Below are positions 34,045 to 45,685 of a DNA stretch of 64,000 nt, in pieces. The translations under genes were made by a program, and so were the position numbers. The notes under the pieces were generated by a model. It searched no databases. It was not told the DNA's origin and saw only the letters and a list, made by a program, of their open reading frames with translations. The first letter of the stretch is position 1; each line of letters starts with the position of its first letter. The stretch comes from Opisthorchis felineus (taxonomy: Eukaryota; Platyhelminthes; Trematoda; Opisthorchiida; Opisthorchiidae), in NCBI GenBank assembly GCA_004794785.1, contig SJOL01000802.1, positions 2,477,351-2,541,350 on the forward strand, in the 5' to 3' direction.

Positions 34045-37000
34045 CCAGCCACTGGAATGTGTTTTATGATGAGAGAAGAAGGCCATATTTTTGCAGGGTT
34101 CCTGCATGATGGTTATACAGGTTGGAATGAGTTACACAGATAGTCCAGATTTTCTGTGGTAAAGGACTACCAACCGCGAATGCGCTCCGCTTGCCTGCAC
34201 TAGTACGCTAAACTGAGGAACGCCAGTACAAGCCTAAAGAACAGGCCTTGGAGATTCCCGGTAAACATCTCAGTCCCTGCAAGGATAGCAATGTTATGCA
34301 ACGACCAGCCAACAGGCATATAGCCGGACTGCACGACTAACGGGTTCAAACGGACGACCTATTAATGTTTCATTCACAACTATCTTAAAAGCCTCAGAGC
34401 TGGAGGCTTTTAAACTATTGCCATCAGAAAAACAAAAACCTTAACATTCGGACATTGCCTTGACTTAGAAGGCCGAAAACCGCACAGCAACTTTAAATTT
34501 TCAAAATAAAAAGGTTGGACTGAAGCCAGAAGGACGCTACAGCTGTTTGCAACTTAGAATTGTCCACAGTTCGGAGATCTTTAAGAATCCAGTTACCAAA
34601 ATCTCTAACTACGGTCCCTCCAGAAACTTTCTACTCCCATGGGGTGCACCCATCCGACTGTATTACTTACTGGTACAGACGGGACCTGTTGTGACCAAGT
34701 AACAAATTAGGTTATTACCGGATCGATGAACCGTACCAAAATCAGCTTATAGAAGAACCACACTCTAACCAAAAATGAGATCCGGAGACGTTTAGAGAAC
34801 TGAAAAAATTGTTTACCAAAGCGATTTCGTCACCTTGTCTACTTAGGTGTTAGGCATTAGGATTTTCAACGCTGCCCGCCATGGAACACTTTCTGTGACT
34901 ACAGGAATCTAGAACAGGGTTTTACTGTCCATGAGTTTGATTCTACGATATTGATTCAGATGGTCTATCCGGCTTCAGTGCGAGAGAGCACTTCAAAAGA
35001 ACTGGTTAGCATTCTACGCTCAACTACATTAAATGTCCTATTAAAATCTACTGATTTTATGTCACTAGAGAATGATGAATTTTCTGTAAGCATGTAATCT
35101 TCCAAATTGTTGACAGAATGAAGATAAAAAAGATGGGATGTGCGAGCCCATATTGTGCTCTAGTAAGGGTTTTATTTTGCTTGGTATGGTGTGCGATTGG
35201 TTTCACAACCCATTTAACATTGGGTAATCTTCAACACATGCTGGTCGACAGTTTGCAGTTGCTTGGTTGTCATTACTCTTGCCTAAAGGATGAACGATAT
35301 ATAATTTCTCGCAGATGGCCACCATCCAGCTCGAGTTCTTTAAGAGCTTCGGACCCTGAGAGAAACCAAAGCGTTTTTGTGTATGGAAGATATAAACCGA
35401 TGACTGAACAGGAAAGACCTATACAAAACATTCACCCATTAACATGCCTTAGAAAATTATCACTTTGCTGCGCCATCTTCCCAATAGATAAAAGTGGAAA
35501 GACTGATCGATCAATGCAAGCGTCGGTTTATACACCTGAAGGCATGGTACGGTTGAGCAACTGCATGTAAATTGGTTTAACATCTAGACACTTTATTTTG
35601 AAGCCACTGCAGTCATTCGCTTAACTATGAACCATTTAGGCGTCAGAATCGCTGGCTCTGTAAGTCTGTCAGGTTTTACACCAGGCTTTAAGGTGCACCG
35701 TGAGTTGTCAGCACGTCATCGCTACAATTCGTCTAAGCAAAAATTATTGGATGACTTTGCACAGATTATGCTTAGCATAGGAAAGAGAAATCCGTTACTA
35801 AAGCCTCATGAAGCAGGTCTGGAAACTCGTCTCTCCTAAGGCTCTTGCCACAAGAATGTCAACTAGCAGTTTTAGGTTTTATAAGTCCTCGATGTCTTGT
35901 GGACTTCAAGAGGCCTCAAGTGGTATGAAAAACAGTGGGTCAAAAAGCAGTGTGCTTTGTTCATTGATAACTCGTGATGGTTTTTAGATGCACTGTACCG
36001 GCCTTAATGTGCAGGGTTTCAAGGCTGGATAGTGTCTGTTTCCAAGAAAGGGCTTTTGTTCGTCATTACGGATGCCTATGTCGCCAAGCGGAATGCTGTT
36101 CTGCCGCCCAGCTGCCTGCTCTACGGTTACGCTCGAGTTAGAGAGACTCTGGTGACCTTGGTGGCGAAAAAATGCGCATGGCTAGGAAATTCAGTTTCAG
36201 ATTCCTCAGTGCTTTCTTGGTGTTATCTTTCAGTAGCGCCAATACTGTCCAGGTTTATGCTGACAGCTCGAGATTTAAATGCTCGTTAATACAATGTCTT
36301 TCAAAGTAAATAGCAGGAAAGAAAAATGCCAGACCAAAAGGTAAATGGCAGGCGCAATCCAACTATGACCGTACCTTGAGGACGACGGACGCCCTTTGCA
36401 GTCTTATAGTGGTTAACGGTACTAAAGGGTCTCTAATGAACGAAACAAACCAATAATGTAAGCCAGATATAATGTCACAGGGAGAACAGTCCTAGGAGAT
36501 CTTGACTCACAGTTCACAAGAGAAAATTTCGAAGGTCCATATTCTGTTGAACCACTACACCAGAAGGAGAAAGTTGTACTTTTCTGGTATTTCAAACCTT
36601 CTGTAGGCGTAATACCAATCCAGTGATGTGAATGGATAGGTCTAGTGTTTGCAGCTAGAATTTTTGTTTACGCTGGAAATTAGTGATGGCCAAAATTTTG
36701 CAACCGCCAGTTACAACAACAGTCACTCAGCAAAAAAGCACAGGGTCTCTTGGAGCCCATGCTGGTTATTTCAATAAAACAAACTTTGTACAGTAATATG
36801 ACTGATATTGACAAGGAGAAGTAGATGATATTGAGCAGGAAGAATAACAGCTTACAAGTGCTGCAATCTCTTTTGGGTTTCCATGCCATTAGGCTACTTC
36901 TACAGTCCTTTGTCGTCATCTTAGAGTTTAAACAGCAAATCACCGCTTGCTCATTTCCCATGAAGGCAAATTGGGTTAAAGGTTTTGGAGACGCTGCACT

Positions 37001-38657
37001 GGTGACCACAGTAGCTGTAGGTTGGAGATGTTAGTTGAGACCGCCCGGGGCGAATCTCCGGTTTTTTATTCGTCTGCTTCTCGGATAATGGCTGTGATAG
37101 GTCGGGATTCAACTGATGGATTCAGCACAGACTGGTTTCTTCCCATGTGGTTAACTAGCGGATTTTTAAAAATCTGTGAAAACTTATGGCTTGGGTTTGT
37201 GTGCGTGTAATAAGATCATTCGGGATGTTCAGTTTAGCTGCTTGCGTTAAAATAAAAAATTGAGACCGTCACTTACAAGGTCATCTGCTAAGAACAAACG
37301 ACCAAGGCACACGGTGATGTGTAACAAGTGACAAGACTGCTTGAAAACGAAGCATGTGTCAGAAAAGGGCATGCGATGAGTATACAAACGTTAAAAGCTC
37401 TTATTGGAAGCTCTGACAAAAAAGACATCAAATAAGACGGTGTTTGTTGTCAGCTAAAAAGGCAAAAAATGTACTAAAAACCAATACGTCTTAGGTAAAG
37501 ATGAAAGTAAAATTCTAAACACGTTCCAATTCCCTTCAGTTACTCAAGGGTTTCAAATATTATGAAACTTGGGACACCCTCATTTCGGTCAGCTACACCG
37601 TCAGAGTTACCACAACACGGACGAATCCGTCTGTTAACAAAAGGGTTGTTAACCTCAGCTGCATTCAAACTAGAATGACGTCCCCATACCAACCCGATAA
37701 TTTTGAAAAAAAGTTATTTTTTATAGTAATCAGAGAAGAACGCCGAAGAGGAGGGCTTTGGCTGGCGCACCGTCGCATACCATCTTTGCGCTCTCCGTAA
37801 CCTTTGGCAAACAAACTTAATACAGAAAAATAAAATTAAAGGAAAGCATTCGAAAATCAGCTCGACCTGTATGGAATTGAAGCGTGTAAACGATCGATCA
37901 GGGCCTGCCAGAACCAACATTCGGTTCGCGTATCGCCATTTAGGTTGCTGCTCATAGAGCACCAAAGAATGAGGAGGCGCCAATGTGTAAGGCTTTGGGG
38001 GTGATCGTGACCCCGAAAACTGTAGCTTGTATTCAGTTTGGGCAACTACTACGTCGAAGTTTCTGGCCTGTTCTCATTCATGTCAACGGTTTGCATGGTT
38101 TCCGCTTGACAGGCATAAACTAGTGTCCGCCACAATTTGATTTGTCCGTTTGCAGAGACGTGTCGGAGAACATTTTGTATTAGTGAATCTGATTTGATAA
38201 TTTTGATTCTCTCCTGCAACGGCAGTCTAACAACTTTGTGTTTTGTTGAAATAAACTGACGGAGTTTCTGCATTTCTGTTCTTTTCGAAATTTATCCCTA
38301 ACCCTGCAAACCGTAAGAATATTCAAAATTGTGAAGTGGTCTATATACGTGGACGTATGGGTCACAGTACAGGCGATAGTATGGGTGCAATATGAACTCG
38401 TACGCTGTTTCCGGTTAGGCATTCGTTGCCAATAATGTGTTTTTAATGAGTGACCTATGTGAACAGTTAACGAGAGTAAGATATACTACCGAAACTAAGG
38501 GCTTACCGTTGAGGACCCTCAACATGAACTTATTTAGGTATTTCTCGCTTTTAGGTTCACTGCCGTTCGACCGTGATAATTTTATTTGGATAAAGCCTTA
38601 TCAACATCAGTGTTGACACAGATGCTTCACTGCCGTACAACCATAAGGTTCATCCAA

Positions 38658-38658
<1 letters not shown>
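34045..38658. other. Mostly anonymous; weak coding hints at 35.1-35.8 kb
   Basis: A frame at 35118-35570 (150 codons, hydrophobic start, Ser-rich middle) and another at 35627-35839 read somewhat like protein, and a good GTAAGG donor lies at 35163. However, no phase-consistent model linked them. The rest shows short open frames only. Confidence 0.3.

Positions 38659-38684
<26 letters not shown>
38659..38684 (+). repeat. TA dinucleotide microsatellite
   Basis: An uninterrupted run of about thirteen TA units immediately beside the 3' end of the minus-strand RTE LINE copy at 38693. LINE ends often sit next to simple repeats. Confidence 0.9.
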
Positions 38685-38688
<4 letters not shown>

Positions 38689-38692
38689 TATT

Positions 38693-39120
38693 AAAAGCCC
38701 TAGGGTGAAAAGAAGAGAAAAAGAGTGGGTGAGGGAGGGGACCTAGTGCTGGCCTATGTCAAGCGTTCTGAGGTGCCTACACCTCCAAGCGCTCAATCAG
38801 ACAGTCTGGAAAGAAACTGACAGCACGAACGCCACTGACATCGATTAGCCGCCATTTCTTGCAACGTCTCCAGCCAAGCACAGGCGGGGTCACGGGGGCC
38901 CCATCCTGGAAGGCGTACAACACCAACAACACCCAAACTCTTCGTGATCTCTTTCACGCCCTTCTGCCAAGTCATACGTTGTCCACCTCGCGGTTTGCGC
39001 CATCCTGAAGGAGGCACGGAGAACAACACTCGTCTCGGTAGACGGTGTTTCGGCATGCGTAGCACATGACCGAGCCATCGTAGTCGGTGGTGCTGGATGT
39101 TTTCCCCGAATAAAGTACCT
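38693..39120 (-). mobile_element. RTE-type LINE C-terminus and 3' end, copy 1 of a tandem
   Basis: Minus-strand reading gives HHRLRWLGHVLRMPKHRLPR, then VLFSVPPSGWRKPRGGQRMT, QKGVKEITKSLG, LPGWGPRDPACAWLETLQEM and AANRCQWRSCCQFLSRL before a stop at 38793. This is the standard C-terminal end of RTE-like LINEs. It is followed by a short A/G-rich 3' end. The frame is open, so it is the best preserved of the four C-terminal copies in the window, though lacking endonuclease and RT core. Confidence 0.8.
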
Positions 39121-39310
39121 TATAATGGAAAGGAGAAAGAAATGGGACAGGGATGGGGACCTAGAGCTGGTCTTCAACCGACATCCGGGGTGCCCACACC
39201 TCCAGCGCTCAGTCAGACAGTCTGGATAGAAACTGACAGCATGAACGCCACTGACGTCGGTTAGCCGCCATATCGTTCAGTGTCTCCAGCCAAACACCGT
39301 TTATTTGCTG
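39121..39310 (-). mobile_element. RTE-type LINE 3' end, copy 2 of the tandem
   Basis: Repeats the terminal part of copy 1: GGGGACCTAGAGCTGGTC, CCCACACCTCCAGCGCTCAG, CAGACAGTCTGGATAGAAAC, CTGACAGCATGAACGCCACT. It breaks off at CAGCCAAACACCG, so it contains only the last residues and the 3' untranslated part. Confidence 0.7.
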
Positions 39311-39639
39311 GTGCTGTACACTTGTGAATCCGTGGCAATTTTAAAACCCGAATTAGACTTTTACGGATTATGCGACAGACCATGGTGAACACATTTTTGC
39401 CCCTTTGTCGGTCAAAGTTATCTGTAAAATTTAGCATTCGAAAGGCCGATTGTAGGAGTGGGTAACCTGCTTCAGACATTGCCATCAGGTAGACTTGTCT
39501 TAAAAAGTGGCTCAGAGAGTTGGAGGGCAATTTTATGAACCTTTACTTTGCTGCGTGAGGTAACACAGAACTAACATTCCGATGGCTCAACCGTGCAATC
39601 CCTACGGAAGGGCAATTTGTGAAAAGCTTTACCATCAAG

Positions 39640-40020
39640 GACAGTAACATCAGTGTTAAAATTGATGCTTCACTGTTGTGCAGCCAACTGCCAGCGTTTC
39701 GAAGTGCCACACTTCGAATTACTCAGTCAGAAAATCTTCAACAAAACTGATCGAAAAAAGCCACTGAGATCGACGAGCTGCTATTACTTGTAATATCCCT
39801 AGCCAAGACCACAGGGTCATGTGAAAGGTGTCCTTGAAATTAAGCCGTACCAACAACACCTAAACTCTTTGTAGTCTCTTCCACACCCTTTTTCCAAGTC
39901 ACATTTGGCCACCTCGCAGTTTGCATCGTTAAGACGCAAGCCCGCTTTATGCACACAAGAAAACTGGTCGCGAACAAACAGGCGACACCAAATTTTTGGT
40001 TCGTACCTTAGTTTACGCAC
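39640..40020 (-). mobile_element. RTE-type LINE 3' end, decayed copy 3
   Basis: ATCAGTGTTAAAATTGATGC, ACTGATCGAAAAAAGCCACT, CCTAGCCAAGACCACAGGGT and ACCAACAACACCTAAACTCT match copy 1 in order, with many substitutions. Same orientation as copies 1 and 2. Confidence 0.6.
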
Positions 40021-41814
40021 ATAATCCTACTTTTTTGGCACTAAGTTTTGACTATGTGATCATATCATAAGTTTCCACTACACTCATTTGCAATTTAACA
40101 ATGCGGACTCTAATTTCGAGTCAGGTAGCCGGAATCCAAAGGTCAAGAAATTTGCCACTACTTAAGATTATTTGTTTTCTGCACGCTTTTTTTAAAAATA
40201 ACCATTCTTGTGGTCCTAAACTTCCGTTTTTGCGTGCTTGGACCCCCAAAACTTTGAAAACCTTCCGCGTTTTATCTAATGTGTGAATCAGTACAGGAGT
40301 TTGAGCTATGGTCGGAGCGTCTCCGGGTAGTCATCTTGTACGATGTACCTGGCTGTTTTGTTACTCAGTTATTGCAATGGTTGTTGAAAAAACTTCCGAC
40401 CGAGGTCAGTAGCCAGCCACTAATTGTAGGGAGAAATAGACAGTTTATAAAAGCTTTGTACTTGATGTCCTCTGTGTGGTGAGGTCAAAAAATGTTCCTC
40501 TGACATCAGCCTGGTAGGTATAAATCGGTTAGATGGGATTTCGCTTTGATGAAATTATTTTGCATACTGCTTACGATTCCTAAATCGTGTGTTATTTTTA
40601 GCAGAGTTATGCGATATGTCCGTGAGACAGATAGAGCGAATGGCCTCAGGCTTTGTGAAAGGGCCCCACAATTCCTTACCTCTGATTCCGTGGGAGTTCG
40701 CCCAAGTTTCTTTGAAAATTAGCGGCTACCTCAGGTAAAAACGGTAGCAATAGCCCGTCACGAGGCTTTTCGACGGGAAGATTATGCCACTTGGCGTTGT
40801 GCTCGCAACAACTTGGATCCGACTGATGGCTGTCAGTCGTGAAGTGGCACGAGCAACGTCCACTTTGCGCTTCTATTCCATCTGTTCAGATAATGCAAGG
40901 CAGCGATTGACTTAGGGTCAAATCTGGCTTAGAATAAATACAGCGTTCTAAGTCAGCTGATTTTTTTCTGATTTGTCGTTAATGATTTTATAATAAACTA
41001 GTGTGGGTTCTTGTGGGGCAGTTTCTGACAATGGTAACGATCTAAGGAGGGCTTGATAGGTGCATTTTTGAACGAAATGATACAAAATATTATCGATTTG
41101 GGGACACCACATACAGGGGTTACCCCCGTTGTAGGTCTCCATTGTGAGACTCTCCCCGCAGTGCCAATATCTACGAAAGTCTCTGATGAGTAATCCTTTT
41201 GACGTGTGTTTGATCTCACCACCTAACAATCTGTCTTCCAAAGTCATTTTATCGGAGGCCTGGGGTTGTATATATGTGGAAAAGCCCTAACGATGGACTA
41301 GTTGATGGGGCCAAGGCATGAAGATTGGATTGATGGTTCTGGACAGCCTGCTACTTCAGCGAATCCATAAAACGTTTCAGATAGTACGACGTGGAACACC
41401 TTATCCTGTGGTGACTTTGTTGTGAAACACGTGTAAACAGATCCCTGATGTTTGTCCATTGGTCAATCGGTGACATTTTCAAGTAGCCTATTTGAAATAA
41501 ATTGGCATCCCGATAATTTGGAGAACCAGTTTGATTCACACAGAATATTTAGGCTACTGGCAGTATGGTGATTTGAGGTCACGCCTCACCTCGCAATGTA
41601 TTCTGCTCGTTAAAGTGCTCAGTTCAGTGTACTACCGAACAATGCTCAGCACGTTTCTGCTGCCTTCCACGTTTATTAAGTCACCAACATGCGTTGCTAT
41701 AATTCTGACGATCCTGATATCTGAATCTGTTATTGAAACTTACGACTATATCTCAATGATTCACGGCATTTGGGGGCCAATGCGTGTCCATTAGAAGCCC
41801 GATGAGAAGCATCG
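40021..41814. other. No gene recognised before the Penelope-like fragment
   Basis: Nothing resembling the Penelope reverse transcriptase catalytic core was found here on either strand, so the element that follows is 5'-truncated. Confidence 0.4.
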
Positions 41815-42480
41815 ATGTTCATTCGAGCCAGAGGGCTGTGCACAGAAGAGATCGACCGAACAGCGGCTCAAATCGAGATTGCCAACAGACTTCAAAAAAT
41901 TGGATACCCAGTGAGTTCGATTAGGCGGCAATTAAGAATTATATTTGCTCCGGTATCAAGACCCAATAAAGGATGGATTGGCACAGCAGTCATTCCATAT
42001 AAAGCAGGAACTTCGGAGGTTATTCGAAGAATATTGAACTTGGCCAACATTAGAGTAGCTTTCCGGAAGGGAAAAACGCTACGCTCAGTTTTGGTGCAAT
42101 TGAAAGATCCCCTCCCGGTTGAAAGGACTAGGGACTGTGTGTATAAAATTAACCGCAACGATTGCACTAAGGTTTACATAGGACAAACTGCCAGGGAATT
42201 GCACACCAGAATTGGTGAGCATAAAAGGAGAATAAACAAACCAAGTAATGCGGAAGAATACCAAGCGCTGGTCAAGGACTCGGTGATGGTGGAACATGCG
42301 TTAGACACAGGACATAGAATATATTTGGATAATGTGGAAGTTTTAAGACGGGGACTGCGATTCACACCACAGCGGCTGACAGCCGAAGCGGTGGAAATCA
42401 CCAAGCATCACAGCATGAACAGAATCGAAAGTGTGGAACTGGCGAGTGTATGGAAAGCGGTCTTAGATAAGGCGAGTTGA
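41815..42480 (+). CDS. Penelope-like element C-terminus with GIY-YIG endonuclease
   Basis: A 221-residue intact frame. Residues 1-105 match the region after the RT core in Penelope-like elements (LQKIGYPVSSIRRQL, RPNKGWIGTAVIPY, FRKGKTLRSVLVQLKDPLP). Residues 108-200 form the GIY-YIG domain: VYK at 109-111 in the GIY place, YIGQTAREL from 121, Arg127, Arg132, Glu135-His136, and a late acidic site in LTAEAVEITKHHSMNR (Glu191 or Glu194). Cys108, Cys117, His161 and His167 could form the metal site typical of these endonucleases. The catalytic RT domain is absent. The upstream in-frame sequence has a TGA (about 41803), so the ATG is where the open part begins, not a natural start. It nicks DNA during retrotransposition in complete elements. 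Here it is probably a truncated relic with an unbroken domain. Confidence 0.85.
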   Translation: MFIRARGLCTEEIDRTAAQIEIANRLQKIGYPVSSIRRQLRIIFAPVSRPNKGWIGTAVIPYKAGTSEVIRRILNLANIRVAFRKGKTLRSVLVQLKDPLPVERTRDCVYKINRNDCTKVYIGQTARELHTRIGEHKRRINKPSNAEEYQALVKDSVMVEHALDTGHRIYLDNVEVLRRGLRFTPQRLTAEAVEITKHHSMNRIESVELASVWKAVLDKAS

Positions 42481-43724
42481 CACGTGACTGTGTGGTTGTC
42501 AATTCACTTAGAATCATTAGCAAAAACAGGGGGTGGAAATTCCAACTCGACCCAAGTTCACAGAATCCCTCTTCCTTACACAACTATCGTAGCACTAGCT
42601 CATCCACACAGACGGACGAAAAGTGCAAACGACGTTCAAGAAGGGTTTTCACGTGAACCGGAAGAACTAGACCCTAAGCTGCACCCAAATCAATATAGGT
42701 TTCCCCATCAGGCTAACACTTGGTGACCCACCCTAACACACAAAATCTCTTGGCCGACACCTAACACAAATTTAGCTTGAGTTGGCTGACTGGTTCTCAT
42801 TCCGCCGTAAATCTCGATCGAACTCGTGACTTAGTCACTTGGCCTTAATTTGGTGTCAAAAGCGACACGTTGCCCAGCAATAAATCCACCGACTGTTGTC
42901 AAAATCTTCCGAAAACTCCGATTCTCCATACTTTCTTGATAAGTTGCAAAGATTAGCAAACTCCACGATGTAGTCTTTCAGTTTTAGCGGTAAAACACGG
43001 GGAAATTCCAAATTCACATTCATAGGCTTCTCCTTCCATGGTTACTGACAGTGTTTCCTGATTCTCCAATAAACGGTCTGGAAATCAATGAGTTTGTATT
43101 CCTTATGGAGGTTCTTTGGTATCATGGCACAGTCGTTAGCTCTGCTGAACATAGATTTCAGCATCTCATTCCGACAGAGTTATACCAATATTCTCAGTAC
43201 GAGTCAAAGAGCCTGCCAGTCACGGTTTCTAGGTCCCAATTTTACCTGTGTATCAGTGTCGTGCTGTTGTTTAAGAAATTGTACTGAGTTGAATAGCACA
43301 TGTCAATATTTGCGTAGGAATCAGAATCACAGTCAAGTATACTACTCTAGCGACTCGCAGCTCTCAGGATTACTGCCCTCCAAATGTGTTGTGTTTCCTC
43401 ATCAAGACTCGCCAATTCGTAAGTCTTTTCTATTTATCTGTACCTGAATTCAGGGCCATTTAGCCTCTGAAACAGGCTAGATTCTGGCTGGAATTCTCAG
43501 TCACCTGGTACGTTTGCAATGGTACTGATGTTCGCTGTTTTTTGGCTGTTCTGTCAAGGGCGGGTTACGGGGTTGCAGCCTTTATTTTCATATTTTATAA
43601 CTTTCGAAGTCCAAAGGCAGCCACCGTGGGGTCCGATGAGTGTCCTCTGGTAGATTGGCCGAAATGATACGGTATTTTCGGGTGCAGATTTTGTTCTGTC
43701 AGTGAGGCATAGGTCGATCTGCTG
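42481..43724. other. Possible Penelope 3' flank, then anonymous sequence
   Basis: The first few hundred bases could be the element's 3' region. A short exon-like interval at 43361-43418 has an acceptor (GACTCGCAG) and a strong GTAAGT donor, but two frames are open and no partner exon was found. Confidence 0.3.
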
Positions 43725-43865
43725 ATAAGCCAGGAAAAATATACAGCTATTTCACCCTTATCTGGAATCGTCAGCAGTGTGAAGCCCACAGGAATCCAAT
43801 GAGTTTCGAACCCGCGACTTTCCACTGAGTAGTTTTAACACTTACCCTTCCAGCCGCGAGCAGCT
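43725..43865 (-). mobile_element. tRNA-derived SINE, family 2, minus copy
   Basis: The minus strand has a B-box-like GGGTTCGAAACTC (43801-43813) preceded by GGGTAAGTGTTAAAACTACT and followed by a conserved body (TTCACACTGCTGACGATTCC, then GATAAGGGTGAAATAGCTGT). The body matches 44085-44115 and 57235-57270. Confidence 0.55.
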
Positions 43866-43984
43866 GATAAGCAGTGTGTGACCACGTGACCATGTGCAAC
43901 CACGTGATGTGGTTTCCGTGAGCAAAGCATGACTGGCACTATACCATGTCCAACTGTGAGTAAAACACAATGTTGCTCAATCAC

Positions 43985-44120
43985 ATACTCGTGACCAAAC
44001 GACCAAATTTTTAAACTGTCACCTGGTAGATCCAGGATTCAAAACTCCCTACTGGAGTTCCGTCAGTTGGGCTCTACCGGTGAGTCCCAGTAAGGATGAA
44101 AAAGCTGTACAGTACTTCGA
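43985..44120 (+). mobile_element. tRNA-derived SINE, family 2, plus copy
   Basis: Diverged: the head around 44000-44060 keeps AAACTGTCACCTGGTAGAT, and the body GGTGAGTCCCAGTAAGGATG with AAAAAGCTGTACAGTACTTC aligns with the other copies. It faces the minus-strand copy about 120 bp upstream. Confidence 0.45.
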
Positions 44121-45685
44121 GACTTTTCAGCACAGATTGGTTCCACTTACAAGAGAAAGTCTCCATCAAAAGTCTCCAGATCTTTTCACACAGCCAACAA
44201 TGGTATGTTTCTACTTGAACTTCAGTGTCATTTAGTAGAAATTAGTTTGCGATGTCTTTAACATCCGCTGCACCCCTCATTTCAAAACGCGGAACTACAT
44301 CAATCTGTCTTATGAGATTTTCCTGTCTCATGCAACATTAGGTGAGAGATCTCGAGTTTGGCTAATGTCCCCCGGTGTTTCTGAACAGCACCAGTTACCT
44401 CTAGTTAGATTACATGCCGAGAATTCCTAGTCACTGAAGCTTTGGTCACGACAACGTTGGTCCAAGGACTGACAGTTGTGGCGCCAAGTTTTTTACTACT
44501 GTTAATTGCCCCACTCAATTTAATGGCATCCTCACGCCTGATTCAGCTAGCGGAAATAAGGGGGGTTTGTTTTTCTGAGGTGAGATTATTTTGGTGATCA
44601 AGACAGGTTGGTTCCTTCGACTTCGTGTCCATCATCCTTTCGGATGATTGGAACAAGAAAGGCCAAGAAGTTCTCCAATCGAGGTTACCCCAGAGGGATA
44701 AGGCGCTCTTCGTTTTGTTCATGAGGGGCAAAATTTTACACAGTGTGCCTGTTAGATCAGTGGGGTGGTACCTGCTAGCTTGGTGTTTAGGTTACTTGTT
44801 ATGAATTCAGCTAATTGTCGCCGTTTTCCTTGAATTATACATACATCTTTTGGGAAGATATTAACTGAAAAACACCGACCAAGTGCGCTCAAGGATGGTG
44901 CTCACAACCACCGCCTGGTGACTGGTTCCAATCTAAAGCCCTAGGTTGGTGCAATGCATTCTGGCTCATGATAACCCCTTTATTTATCAAACAACCAAGC
45001 AGCGCATCCAAGCTTTTCAGAGTCGGCAAAATTGCCGACAAACCTGGGCATTTTACGTTCAAAAGAGGAGAGTATCGCTTGGTGACGCTTCGCGGCAGAA
45101 ACTTAGCCCCCTCCACGAAAGTTCGAGACAAACCATTTCATCAACCACTGTCTGAAGCACTAGTGAAACGCAATCCTTGGGGAGGAAATTTTGGAATCAA
45201 CTGTATACCGAAGATGTCGCCTTGATTACAGACGCGACGTCCGGAATCCAATTTCCAAGTTAGGTGACTAAACCAACCAACTTTTATGATGTTGAACACT
45301 GGTTACTTTACGTATTTGGTAAAGAGGTGATGGCCTTTCACTATTCTAGGCAAGCACTGCTTCTAGCGAGTGCTTCCATGCGTAGGTAACCGAGGTCTTC
45401 TTGGTAGGCTCATCACCCATTCTCTCACCTTTTTAGTTTGCAAGCAAGGTTGAATGATTTGAAAAAACAGGCTTTTGTGATATATAAACTTTGACGTTTC
45501 AAGCCCGTGTCGATGTGTGTGATGACCGGGATGATGACGGTCTATTTACGAGTCCTGAACCAACTGATGTCCACCTTGGTCGTCGAGTAAAACAATAATG
45601 GATGCATTTTAACAAAACCATTTTTTTCAATTCTGAGGAGTCCGACTATCATTTATAGCTGTTTCACTACACTTTTTATTCACAG
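44121..45685. other. No gene recognised upstream of the two-exon candidate
   Basis: Open frames at 44946-45225 (plus) overlap each other and show no motif. An acidic stretch near 45505-45585 (DVCDDRDDDGLFTSPEPTD) reads like protein but could not be joined in phase with a good donor. Confidence 0.3.

Noticed and set aside
35118..35570. 150-codon frame with hydrophobic N-terminus resembling a secreted protein
   Set aside because: The hydrophobic start lies beyond a good GTAAGG donor at 35163, so it may be intronic; no phase-consistent model was obtained.
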